In this document: piece after piece, positions 13,001 to 24,335 of the stretch | Layout of the letters: each line of letters begins with the position of its first letter | Position numbering within the stretch: position 1 is the stretch's first letter | Assembly: GCA_047495785.1 (NCBI GenBank) | Contig: JBLDXI010000032.1 | Location: forward strand, 2,046,001-2,110,000 | DNA length: 64,000 nucleotides | Direction: 5' to 3' | Source: Lepidodermella squamata | Lineage: Eukaryota; Gastrotricha | Translations under genes and position numbers: made by a program | The notes under the pieces: generated by a model | What the model was told of the DNA's origin: nothing | The model's input: only the letters and a program-made list of their open reading frames with translations | Databases searched by the model: none

Positions 13001-14400
13001 ATCAACTGCTCGACAAGGTGGTCGCGAGAATCAGTTCCATCGCCAACATTTGTTCGAACATTGCCGGAAAACACGGCGACGGGTTTTGAAGCTTCGATTA
13101 GAGTCCCGGTAAGATCGCATGGGTCCTGCACCTGGAGCACCTCGAAGGGTGACAGGGTGACTGAGAAGGTCTCGCCGTTGCGATATTCGTTGCCATCAGG
13201 CATTTTCACGATACAAGACTTGGCTTTCGGCTTAGCGGCATCAGGGCCTAGTCGGACAGTGTCATTGTCGGGCAGGGTGATGTTCTATAGAGAAATAAAA
13301 AAGTAGGTAAATGATAGGGTGATAAAAGGGTGATTAGGGTGAATAGGGTGACTAAAGTGATCAGGGTGACTAGGGTGACTAGGGTGACTCTTGATTCCAT
13401 AGGTACGGAAATCACCCAAAAAGGGTTCGAGATCTCCATTTAACTTACAACGATAGTTGAGCCAATAGAGTCAGTTGAAGCCACGGCGAATTCGCAGGCA
13501 TAGAAAGAGGGTGAGTAACAGGCGGCGAAATAGCGCCGGCCAAGCGATGAAACCGGAACGCCGAGAAACGCATCGCCCGTGAAGTGTTCCTTGTTCGACC
13601 CAACCGCATAGAATTTCGACCCGTCATCGGAATAAATTTTAACCGCCTTCTTCTCAATCACAGCCGCGCCTGTTTTAAGTTCCCGAATTTTAGTGACGTC
13701 ACTCAATTTCCAATGAGGCGGGAGTTCGAATAACTGCGGCGTGTTGGGTGTTACAATTTTCGTAGTTTTCACTGTTGAACTGCTGATTCCTAACGCTAGG
13801 CCCGAGTCGGTGTTAGTAGCGGGTATGTAGCTAGATTCATTGCCGTGAACAGCTGTTTCCAGGGTGACTGAGAAGCTGTTCGCATCAGGGCTATTCTGCG
13901 CGACGTAGATTTGCAGGTTCATCTTCCGCGGCTGTTGCGGTCGATTGGCCATGAACGCGAAGACAAACTCGCGGCCGGCGTTGTTGCGCTCGCAGGCGTT
14001 GCTGCCCTTCTGATAGAACACCTTATCCGCACCGGCTGGTTGCAGCATGCCGCGTTTGTCGCACTGCTTTTGACTGACATATTGGCACGTGGAAGTTTGA
14101 CCTGGTTTCGTGGACAGCTCGAAGTTGAACCCGGTGCAGGTTGAATTTGCCGAGCAGGTTCGAACGCAGTTAGCGAAGGTGGTCGGGAACGCATCGTCCT
14201 TGCCATCGGCATTTTCGACCGGGCAATAAAACGCAGGGTGTTTCGAATAGCCGGGCGATGCGGGGGCTGAGTGAATAAAATACCGATTATTTCGGGAATA
14301 TTTACCGATTTTTTTTACCTTTTATGAAGCTGGATGCATTCGCTCCCGAATTTTTCAAGACAAATATTACAGAACAGGTTAATATTGATAAATTAATCAT
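10069..14400 (-). CDS. Secreted mosaic protein: PAN-like, IgGFc-binding, SUEL lectin, F5/8C, sushi
   Basis: Seven exons read leftwards: 14400-14319, 14266-13449, 13284-12620, 12419-11532, 11072-10685, 10634-10490, 10433-10069 (3351 nt, 1116 residues). The short first exon encodes a signal peptide (MINLSILTCSVIFVLKNSGA). Then come a PAN/apple-like Cys segment (CVRTCSANSTCTGFNF) and an IgGFc-binding domain (about 130-580; DHLVEQLMPTSTWG is diagnostic). Next is an Asp-rich MopE/thrombospondin-3-like pair of calcium loops (DNDCDGLIDEE, DDDNDGRIDEDC). A SUEL/galactose-binding lectin domain follows (about 680-795; GCYNAKVELDC, ACDNQTACAYHV). An F5/8C discoidin domain is split over exons 5-6 (DLGGHYEVTGYIIQGR). 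Two sushi/CCP domains with four Cys each end the protein at RCTY. This layout is typical of extracellular mucus, adhesive or matrix proteins. The function here is inferred only from the domains. Confidence 0.85.
13313..13388. repeat. Intronic minisatellite, 9-bp AGGGTGACT-type unit
   Basis: Tandem degenerate copies of AGGGTGACT / AGGGTGATA fill most of intron 2 of the mosaic gene. The last three units near 13363-13388 are identical, a sign of recent slippage. Confidence 0.8.
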
Positions 14401-15340
14401 TTCTTTTGTTAATAATAAATGGCAAACTGAATTTTTAGACGTGCAAAAATGAAATTAGGAAATTAGCCGCGAGCTATAAGTGTGAGAAATTTTGTGAAAA
14501 ATTTTCAATTTCTCAGCTGAAGTGGTGTTGTTTGAAGATATTTATTCATAAAAACTCCCGGCTCTTATCATTCATTTATTTATTTATTATTTATTATAAT
14601 TGCGAGCGAGCGCTGCGGATGTTTATTGACGGCGCTGTTAAATGCGCGTGCGTGATTGCGGCCTGACACCTTGGCTCAGACGCGGCGCGCACTTGCAGAC
14701 AAGCGCGCGCGCGCTCATGATGACGATGGGTCCCACAGCGCCCGTGCGCGCACCTGTTTGACGCGCGCGCGTGACCCAAATCGGCGGCTGACCTTTATTA
14801 GCTGCGATGCTCACTTAAACGCGGCTGTGGATAAAACTTAGTGCAAAGGTATAAACATCATGAAGAGCCTTAAACAATTACATTGATACCTTTTGCGACT
14901 TGTCAAAATGGCGTAAAATTTATAGTCGCCATAAATCTATATTGGCGTCAAATCATCCCTTTCGCGACAAGCACGCTGTCGCAATGTCACATAAAATGAA
15001 ACAAATCTATTACACAATGATCTCATTTTATTTACTCTCAAAATAATAATAATAATAACACCATTAAAAAATAAATTATTATTATATACGTGAGAAGCGA
15101 TAACAAAGAAAGCCTCGAACCCATACAAGACTTCGAAATTGGCTATAAATGACGTTTTTTTGATTAACATATTTTGATTGAAATTATTTTACATTTCGAG
15201 ATCACAAAAGTTTTTTCATCTTACCATGAGCGGAAAATAGTTTGGTTGCAAAAAAAATGAATCAAGAGATGTGCTTGAATCTAAATTTTTTTACTAGTTT
15301 TATGGCTAGGAATTTGTATATATCAATTAGGTCATTTGTT
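14401..15340. other. Intergenic spacer with alternating GC tracts
   Basis: Nothing coding recognised. It holds the upstream region of the mosaic gene and the 3' flank of family gene A. Alternating purine-pyrimidine GCGCGCGC tracts occur at about 14690-14775 (Z-DNA-prone), and AAT microsatellites at about 15040-15085. Confidence 0.5.
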
Positions 15341-18239
15341 TCAGAAAGCAGCTGTTGCGACTAGATTGCTGAAAATTGCAGCGATTAGGATTGCCACGAC
15401 TCCAGCTGATAGAGACACCGCCCCGCATGGCTGGTAAGGATAGCCGGCGTAGCCAGGGTAAGCCTGGAGTCCTGAAGCCTGGAGCCCAGATGCCGCCCAA
15501 CCCGCCCAAGCTGGGTTGACACCCGCAGCCCCCGCTGTCCACGCCGCAACAGCACCCACAGGTGGGACATTCCCGCCCCACGCGCCCCAAGATGCCTGGG
15601 CCTGGGGGACGGGTTGGTACTGCGGGACTGGGTAGTTCGGAGGGCCGTAGTCGACCCATTGCCCGCCCCAGGCCTGGCGCTGGACGTTGGCCCTCGGTGA
15701 GTTGGTCGGTTCCGATCGCGGCTGGAACCTGCTGTTACTCGGGCCGTTGTTACTACCACTCGGTGGCTCGTCATAAAACGGCCTGAGGAACGGTTGAGCT
15801 TGCCAAGGTTGAGGCTGAGGTTGAGCCTGCCAGGGTTGCGGCTGTGGCTGGGCCTGCCAGGGTTGTGGCTGGGGCTGGGGTTGCCACTGGGGTTGAGGCT
15901 GGGGCTGAGGTTGAACCCAAGGTTGAGGCTGGAACGGTGGTTGAGTTTGCATTGGCTGAGGCTGGACCCAGGGTTGAGGATCGTTGCCTGGTAGCGAACC
16001 CTGGCCATTGACGTAGACAACAGGTGGGGGAGGTGGGGTGGGCGGCGGTGGTGGGGTGAAGAACCGGCACGTTCCCATAGCATCGTCATCCGGGTACCGT
16101 TCAGCCTTGCACCGGCTGCAGACTAGCCCCGGCGAGCAGACCTGAACCGAGGCCTGGGTGTCAGCATCGGCCTGGCTGAGCGGGCTCAAATGGCACGCGC
16201 TGCCTTTCTGCACAACGTCGAATTTGCCGTTCCTCAAACAGTACTTACGGCTGGCGACTTGGATGGTATCGTCTTGTTGGTTGTAGACGAGGTAGGTGTA
16301 GTCGAAGGTTGAAAACCCGCGACCGCACATGCAATAGCCGTTTTCGCAGGTAACTGATCCAGTGATTCGAGGGTAGTAGAGCTTATTATCACAGTCGGTT
16401 GTAGCAACACACTGATCGCCGAAATCCTCTGAAAAATAAATAAATTTTTAAAAACTATTCAAAAAACTTCAAAAATTCGAAAATTCGAAATTTTAAATTT
16501 TGAAAATTTTAAATCGACAATGCGACCCATTTACAATTTTTCTGATTTTTTTTTAATTAATCGTTCATTTTTTGTAAATTAACTGAACTTACTGGTACGG
16601 CATGTGTTTCCGTCCCAGATGTAATTCGGAAGGTTGGGACAGCTGCAACGGCCGCTTCGGCATTGAAGGCCCCGAGACACATCGCACATGGTTTTGATAT
16701 CGTTAGGATCACATTCTTCCTGGTAGGACCGCCATTCCGCATTATTGGTGCAATTTCCATCATAATCCTAAAAATTAATAAAATTTAAAAATGATTCCAA
16801 AAAATTGAAAAAATTGAAAAAAATTTGAAAAAATTAATTAATGATTATTTAATTTTTTCAGATTTTTAGAAAAATTTTACCTCAAGGAAAGGAAGATTGC
16901 ACTTGACTTCAGTGTCCAAATTCGGCTTGACCTCGCAAGTCGCACCATAGGGCAACACCTCGTTGTAAGTGTAATGCGAGAAAGGATCCGATTTAGTGTC
17001 ATGAATCATGCACCGGTCGCCTAGCCATAGCTGGAAACGCGGCGTGCAACGGCTGTACCGATCCATGAAATACCCGGTATTATGGTTACATTCGCAAACA
17101 CCCCGTTCACAAGGCGGGTCGAACATCTCGATTTGCCGGGTGCATCGCAAATTATTGGCGCCGCCATTGCCGCCGTAGTTGTAGCACTCGCTGTCCTCGT
17201 TACACGACATTTCGCGGCAAATACCTGTGTTCGATTTGCCTAGGTCGCGGTAACAAGGCCGGCAAAACGCGCGTTTATGGCAAACGTTCATCGAAATGCG
17301 ATCGCTGTAACGTTCAGGTGTCATGGTGCATTCACCCCCGGTCGGGACGTAGGTGTTCGTGCCAGATACGACGCAAATTCTCTTCGAGTAAGTTGACTTG
17401 GAGGTTTCGTTGTAGTACAGCGTGTCGATGGGTTCGTAGCCAGACTGGCATCGGCACCGACCCATGCGGCATTCGAACCCGGTCGAGGCGAAATAGCCGC
17501 TGTTACATTCTTCATGTTCCTGGCACGTATCTGCATATCGTCTCGGTCGGCAAAACCCAAGGCCATCGTCGTAGATGTTCGGCTTGACCGCGCATTTGCA
17601 CACCCTGTTGATACAGGCGAGGCCGCGTAGGGTGTCACAAACTGTTCTCGAATTATCGCACGCCTCGCCTGGCCCGACAACAATGACAGGTGGCAGCGAA
17701 GGCATGGGCGGTAGGGTGGGCTGAGTTTGGGGCACGACGACCACGATTGGCGGGGCTGGGGTGCTTGGCAACGGCCTGGCGATGCACATGCCGTATTGCT
17801 CGGTGTACGAAGCTAGGTTGCATACAACGTGAGTTCCGTTGCAGAATGAACCTTCGATCGGGTACCGTTCATTTGCTCGACCAATGCACAAATCGCGTAA
17901 ATTCAGTGATACAACTAAGAAAAATTGTTTAATTTAAAAATTAAAGTTCGAAAAATTTCACTCACTTGGTAAACAGGTTCCATTTTCAATCCTAACAGTG
18001 CCATCCCTGCAGGCGCAGGTGCCGTAATGTTCGCAGATGGGCCAGAAAAGAGGCATGCCGTTGTCGAAATCGGGCATGATGCAAACTTCATTGATGCGGC
18101 AATCGCTTGGCCGGCGGCATTCAACCGCGATTCCACCTGAAGATATGAGCGAGAGCGATGTGTTGCCATATCGCACGGTTTGAGCATAGCTGGAACCGAT
18201 AACGGCTAAGAAGGTTACCAGAGATAATCTGGTACTCAT
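15341..18239 (-). CDS. Cys-rich EB-like secreted protein A, putative GPI anchor
   Basis: Four exons: 18239-17966, 17914-16881, 16767-16593 and 16428-15341 (2571 nt, 856 residues). Signal peptide MSTRLSLVTFLAVIGSSYA. A first Cys module has FWPICEHYGTCAC, followed by a Pro/Val linker (VVVVPQTQPTLPP). Repeated EB-like Cys modules follow (CINRVCKCAV, CRMGRCRCQSGYEP, CHKRAFCRPCYR, DPPCERGVCECN, LGDRCM, CRSGRCSCPN, CENGYCMCGRG). The C-terminal third is unlike B and C: a PPPPPTPPPPP run, then Gln/Pro/Trp repeats (WQAQPQPQP, three copies). The chain ends in a hydrophobic tail (SAGVVAILIAAIFSNLVATA) that looks like a GPI-attachment signal. Paralogous to B and C with the same module order. The role is unknown; a cell-surface or matrix protein is inferred. 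Confidence 0.82.
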
Positions 18240-19881
18240 AATTTAAAGCCTAATCAACTCTAAAAATATGTATCGAGATGAAAATCGCGAATTTACGAGA
18301 GTTTTTAGAAGGCACGGAAGGGATATAAAAATATTATTATTTCGCCCTTAAAAAGAAGGCTATAGCTGAAAAATTTGCGTTTTATACGCATATTTATTTT
18401 CGACAATTTCTTTCATTATTATTATTATTATTATTATTACCTATTTTACGTTTGATTTCGCTGAATTCCGCCTGATTTATATACGCGACTCTCGTTACCA
18501 TGCTGACTCTTCCTGCCGTGATGTCAAAACAAAGACCGCGTTGTTACGGGTTACGGCGCACTTTTCGCATATCTTGCGCGCGCGCGCATAAATAAAAGTG
18601 CGCGCAATTTTATTACTATTATTATTATATCAGGGTCGCCTTGAAAACGATACGCGCTCACGCACACCTACTAAGCAACGCGCGTTGCCACTACACACGG
18701 GCGCGTAACTTGGGCCGAGTCATACCTCCTGGCCATGAAGTGGCTGGCCAGTCGAAAAAAATCGATGAATTATTTAACAATCTTATTTTATTTATTCTTT
18801 TCACTCGCAAGCCGGAATAATGACCCAAGTATATATAAATCTTGTGAGGATTAGCCGGTCGGATAAAAAGTAGCCGCTTTTATTATAATGAACCGCCGCT
18901 TGTTATTTATAGCCGATTCGCTTCGTCGCACCGCCGTGAAAAATGCTGTTCAAGTGGCCGCGATAAATTGCTGTTATTCTTCAGTTTGATTCTCGCCTTT
19001 TCAAATATTCGGTCAACGCACCTGGCAAGCCCCGGAAATTTCTGTGTGAAAATAAAATAATACTGAAAATTTGATGAGTGCGCCCCACCTCGAAAAAAGT
19101 CCGCCGAATTTTGTCACGTCATCTTTTATTACTCAAAATAAAATTCTTCGATATCAATCAAGATTTAGCTGTCCAGCGAAACAGAAACGCGCTCTCGGTA
19201 TAAAATCAGGCATACATTATGTCACCGTTTGACAGCCACAACAAAATCACATCACTATAGTGTATTTTCACCTCAAACACAAGCCGCGTTTTTCCTTCTT
19301 TTTGCTGAAACAGTGTTGGCAAAAGCAAAAAAATCAAAAGTTCAATAAACGTGAGAAAACACTTTTTTGAAAGAAGAAATCGCTAGACTTGGTCGAAAAA
19401 TAAAATCGGTGCTATTCTTCATCAACAACAGAACCACAGAATCGTCCATAAAAACTCTCTCACGTGTGTGTAATCTCACAGTCCAAACGTCCATCAATAT
19501 CGAAGTGAAAAAAATGATGATTGAAATCAGGTGTGCGTGACCCGAAAAAAAGTGATTGTTGAACAAAAAATTCAAATTTTGTGCGAGCACGTCAAGAAAA
19601 TCAGTGTTCAGCGTGATGATATGACAATGAATGTACCTCATAATTATAAACAAAAGCAGCGTTTCAATTTCACTAGTTTCGCTACCCTTTATTGTAACGA
19701 CATCAAAATTTGTTCCTAATATTCGAAATTTTATACATTAATAACAGGAGGAGTGAGACGTTAATAATAGCAGAACAAAAGTGCCGTCACATAAAACTAC
19801 ATTCAGGCGATTTTTGCTCGAAGAGAAAAGTGTAAAAATTTGAAAAGATGAGTGCTACAGAGTAATGGAGTTGATTTGAAT
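18240..19881. other. Intergenic spacer between family genes A and B
   Basis: No gene recognised; short ORFs here look like chance. It contains the gene A upstream region, with a minus-strand TATA-like GTATATAAATC around 18475-18485, an ATT microsatellite at about 18416-18440, and CG-alternating tracts near 18570-18605. Confidence 0.45.
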
Positions 19882-22800
19882 TTAGAGCAGGGCTGCGCAC
19901 AGGACAACGAGGGCGATGACGGCGGTTTGGCTGACGAGGCTCGAGGCGCTGTTCCAGCGGCCCCATTGACCCCATTGACCCCAGTTGCCACCGTTATTCC
20001 AGCTGCCACCCCAGTTGCCGCCCCAGTTGCCGCCCCAGTTGCCACCGTTGCCACCCCAGTTGCTGCCGGTGTTACCGCCGGTGTTACCACCAACGTTGTT
20101 GCACGGGCGAGTCGGAACCGGGTGAGTATCTGGGATCCCAGAAACTTGACCTGTTTTGAAAATATAAATAAAGTTAAAATCAATCTTAAAAAAAGGGGAA
20201 ACGAAATTCGAAAAGTTGGGGAAATTAAAAATTTTATTATTTTAATTTTTCAAATTTTAATTTTTAATTTTGAAAACTTGAACTTTATTTTTAAATTTTT
20301 TAAAAATTAAAAAGTTAAAAAAGTTTGAAATTTAAAATAAAATGTTGAAAAATCAAGAAAAATCGGCGAAAATTGGGATAAAATCAGGGACAAATAACAA
20401 ATTAGTGCATAATGAAGAAACTTACGGCAGATGCCACGGGCTTCATCATCAGGCGAGTAGTCGATCGGGCAGCGCATGCAGATGAGGCCTGAGCCGCAGA
20501 CGAGAGGAGCAACGATGCGCTTGACGACGGTCTGCTCACCGTACTGGTAGTTGTCGCAGCTGCGGCCGATCGGGTTCAGGTCGCACTCCTGGCCCTTGCC
20601 GACGACGGTGACGTTGCGGAAGCAGTAGCTGACGGTGGTGCGCTCGATGCTGATGCGGTTGCCGCCGTTGTTGATCGACGAGGCGTTGCTGAACTGGACG
20701 AGGCGGGTGCCTTCACCGCAGCCGCACTGGTTGTTGACGCAGTAGCCGCCGCAGCAGTCAGCGTTTGAGTCGCAGCGGTCGCCGAGCTGGCCCTTGACGC
20801 GGCACCGGTTGCCGTCCCAGTAGGTGACGCTGCCGGTCGAGCCGGAGCTGGTGCAGCCGACGTAGCTGGCGCTGCAGGTCTGCGCGGCGCACAGGCAGCG
20901 GCCGGTGGTGTCGCACTTCAAGCCACGCGACGAGTCGCATCGCTTCAGGTTGAGGCGGTCATCGGTGTCGTCGCAGGTCTGGTTGTAGCCGATCCACTGA
21001 TACAGCTGGTTTTGCTGGTCGTCGTTGGCGATGCAGTTGCCGTCGGCGTCTTCAATCAGAGGCAGCTTGCACTTGATGTGGCCCCAGTTGTAGCCGGCAA
21101 TGTTGATGCCGTTGACGTCGGACGAGCTGGACGAGCTGCTCGAGCTGCTCCAGGTGTTGCGGTTGTAGTCGGCGACGCACTCGCGGTTGTCGGCCCAGTC
21201 TTCGTTGTTGGGGTACCATTCGTGGAGCTGGCTAGCGGCATCGGGGACGATGCAACGGTCGCCGAGGTTCAAGTTCTGGTAAGCTGCGCAGCGGCTGAAG
21301 CGATCCTGGAAACAATAATTAATTCAAAATTAAGGTGGATGTATTAATTCATCTTAAAAATCTTATTTTAGTTTTAAAATTTATGACAGTAATAAAAAAA
21401 ATAATAAAAAAAATAAAAAAAGGAAAAAGTAAAGGTTCTGGCGAGGTTCGAACTCGCGACCTTCTCCGTGTGAAGGAGACGTGATAACCACTACACTACA
21501 GAACCTTCGCATAATACGTTGTTATTGAGGGGCAGTATATTGATAGTGCCGCGCCCACTAACCAACTGCTGGCTACTCATTTGTTTACTTTAATGCATCG
21601 CTAATCCAATTTGAGTAAGGGAGCAACTTATCTGAGCATTTTACCCTCTTTTTGAACTCTCCCTTAGATTAATTGTTAAGGAAATATTACTATTGCATTC
21701 TCACCTTGTAGTAGCCGTTGTTCCAGTTGCAATCACACATGCCACGTTCGCATGGCGGGTCGATCTGAACACCCCAGTTGTTGCACTGGCCGTTGTTGCC
21801 GCACTCGCCGTTGCCGGAGCAAGTCCGTTCGCGGCAGACACCCCATGTGCGGGTGGTGGTCGAACCAGCGGTGTAGCTGCTGCGGGCGCCGTAGCACAAG
21901 TGGCAGAAGGCGCGGGGGTGGCAGACGCGGGTGTCGTTCTTGTCAGCCCACAGGTGAGGCTCCATGGTGCAGACGCGGCCAGTCGGAACCCAGTTGATGG
22001 CGCCGGAGCTGATGCAGATGCGCCACGTGTAGGTGGTGCGGGTGGTTTCGTTCCAGAACTGGTTGTCGTGGGGCTCGTAGCCGGTGGCGCAGCGGCATCG
22101 GCCGAGGCGGCACACGTAGCCAGTGTTCGAGATGAGACCAGATCCGCACTCTTCATCAGCCGTACAATAGTCGCCGTAGCGGCGCGGGCGGCAGGCGCCT
22201 CCATCGAAGATGTCGGTCTTGCGCTCGCAGCGGCACTGGCTGTAGGTCGAGTTGGAGCCCTTCTGTTGGCAGGTGAGGCCGAATCCAGAGCAGCACAGTC
22301 TGCCGGTCTCGCAGTACTGCAAGTAGCCGACGTTCTGGCACGTGACGGTCGGGACGACAACAGTGACAGCTGGGACCGAGGCAACGGTGGGTTGCGGGAC
22401 CAACTGGCAGTTTGAGCCCTTCAGTTCCCATAGAGGCGAGTTGCAGACGACCTTGCCACCGTCGCATTTGTGCTCGGCGCGGATGCGCTCCCATACGTTC
22501 GGGCCGCAGTTGTCATTGAGGTTGAGGTCACGGTCTATAATTATTACAAAAAAATCCAGCTTAAAATACTGATACTTTTTTTTTAATTCTTAAATTCTTA
22601 TTTGAAATTTCAAATTTCAAACTTGATAAAATTAGTAATCTACTCGATAGATTTTTGGAAAATTAATTTCAAACTTAATTAATCTACAAAATTTCATTTC
22701 AAAAATTTAAAATTAATATTAAAATTTCGAAATATTTTGAGAAATTGAAAAAATCTAAAATTTTAATATTTTTTTTAAATAAAATTTTAGGTATTTTCTA

Positions 22801-23237
22801 GAGTTTAGTTTTAGAGTGACTTACATGGCATGCAGGTGCTGTTGGTCGAGTACCACACGTAGCCGCTGACGCACTGGCAATAACCAACATGGGGGCATGG
22901 CGGCCACATAGCCGGGTATTGGAGCGAGGCGTGGTCGTACATGAGGCAGCTAGCGTTCGGCACGCAGTCGACATTCTTGTTGCACGTAGTGCCTGTGCCC
23001 AATGACGAAGTCGACGACTGGCCCTCTGTATAAATAATTTGATATCAAAACTAAACCGATTTTTGATAGATTCTAAAACTCACGGGCATGCAGGGCGAGA
23101 CACGAAATTAAGACCTGGTAAATTAAAACAAAATTATTAGCTCGATGTATCTAGGTCAAGTGATTTATCGATCGTGCTATCAGAAATTCCGATCGATATA
23201 CTGTAAAATGTTAGCGACTTACCAACTTGAAGATCAT
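19882..23237 (-). CDS. Cys-rich EB-like secreted protein B, putative GPI anchor
   Basis: Six exons: 23237-23223, 23114-23084, 23025-22825, 22534-21705, 21305-20426 and 20150-19882 (2226 nt, 741 residues). The signal peptide is assembled from two tiny exons (15 and 31 nt): MIFKLVLISCLALHAQGQ. Cys modules run in the same order as A and C: MWPPCPHVGYCQC, CCSGFGLTCQQKG, CRLGRCRCATGYEP, CHPRAFCHLCYG, DPPCERGMCDCN, LGDRCIV, CDTTGRCLCAAQTC, CCGGYCVNNQCGCGEG, LICMRCPIDYSPDDEA. A Ser run and then a GGNWGGNWGG low-complexity stretch precede the C-terminal hydrophobic tail (SLVSQTAVIALVVLCAALL), a likely GPI signal. A minus-strand TATA-like GGCTTTAAAAGCC lies near 23310, about 75 bp upstream of the ATG. 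An intron carries a tRNA gene. Confidence 0.85.
21434..21505 (-). tRNA. tRNA-Val (anticodon CAC)
   Basis: 72 nt with a perfect 7-bp acceptor stem (GGTTCTG / CAGAACC). The D-arm reads TAGTGTAGTGGTTATCA (A box), the anticodon stem TCTCC/GGAGA encloses loop TTCACAC (anticodon CAC), and the T-arm CGCGAGTTCGAACTCGC is the B box. No intron. It lies inside intron 4 of family gene B, on the same strand, and should be transcribed by RNA polymerase III from internal promoters. Confidence 0.95.
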
Positions 23238-24335
23238 CTTCGAAGGGGTTGAACAAACGGTAGCAGATGCGCACGAAAGTGCTTAAAACGCGATAGGTAA
23301 AGGCTGGGCTTTTAAAGCCGTTGCTCGGCACCTGTGTTTGGTTTTGACAACGTGTCATGGCTAGCCAAGGTAACAACAACTCCGTGTTTCGGGCCGGCGA
23401 TGCGCTACAGTCAATGTGCCTTATTTTGGTTTCTTTTCTACCGTGTTGCCAGCCTACGATGTGAATACAACGGCGTATACCAGGACATCAGAAATAAGAG
23501 CGTTTTATATAGCCTTTGATCCCTGGTCAAAGGCCTGAAAAGATTAATGGAAATTCGGACGCTAACACGCGTGATAATGTTGCGCGCATCGCCAAGACGA
23601 CGCGCTTTGAGGTGGTTGCAAAAAAATGTTTCAATTTATTGCCGCGCTGATATTTACATCAGTGTCTATTTTTGGAACAGGAATACTCGGACTGCGAGAA
23701 CATTTTTCCTTTACTGCCCCAGTTTCACCCGATCGAATTTTAGCAAAACTCGGGTATAAATACCCGGAAATAGCATGTCCAGCTTAATGGTTCGAGAAAG
23801 GTTATAACGAAATATTGTCCCTAATTAAATAATAGAATAAAATTGAAATAAATGAGCCTGAAATTCGAAATTTAAAACCACCGTATAAGAAAAATTGAGT
23901 CAAATTTGCTCTATATCCCCGATATCCCCGATTGTGAAGTAGCATCTAAATTTATGACTAAAATGTTTAAAATGAACGCCCCTTTTCACCGTTTTTGATC
24001 TCTTTTATTCGCTTCGCCTTTTGTTGTCGAAAAACACATTTTTTCAAACATCAGCGTCGTTTATCAGAGGAAGACAAGAGACATTGATGTCGTCGAGGAG
24101 CAATATCAACGCAAGATCTAAAAATATCTTCATTCAATTCATTTGCTGTCCATCACATAGGATAAATCAGAGCAACAAACCGCGAAATTGAAAAAATAAC
24201 TAAAATTTGATAGATTTGTTATCAGCAGCTATAATTTTACAACACGAGGCTATAACATAGTTTCGAAGTTTAATATGTTTATAACGAGAGACAATATCAT
24301 GAAAACATGTAGCATGCTGTGATGATGGTGCTGGC
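23238..24335. other. Intergenic spacer between family genes B and C
   Basis: Contains the gene B promoter region (see TATA-like site near 23310) and the 3' flank of gene C. No coding or repeat structure recognised. Confidence 0.4.

Noticed and set aside
21693-22415. A 240-residue plus-strand ORF and a 227-residue alternative-frame ORF over gene B
   Set aside because: Ala/Val- or Ser/Thr/Ala-rich shadows of the GC-biased, Cys-coding exon; the Cys frame matches paralogues A and C.
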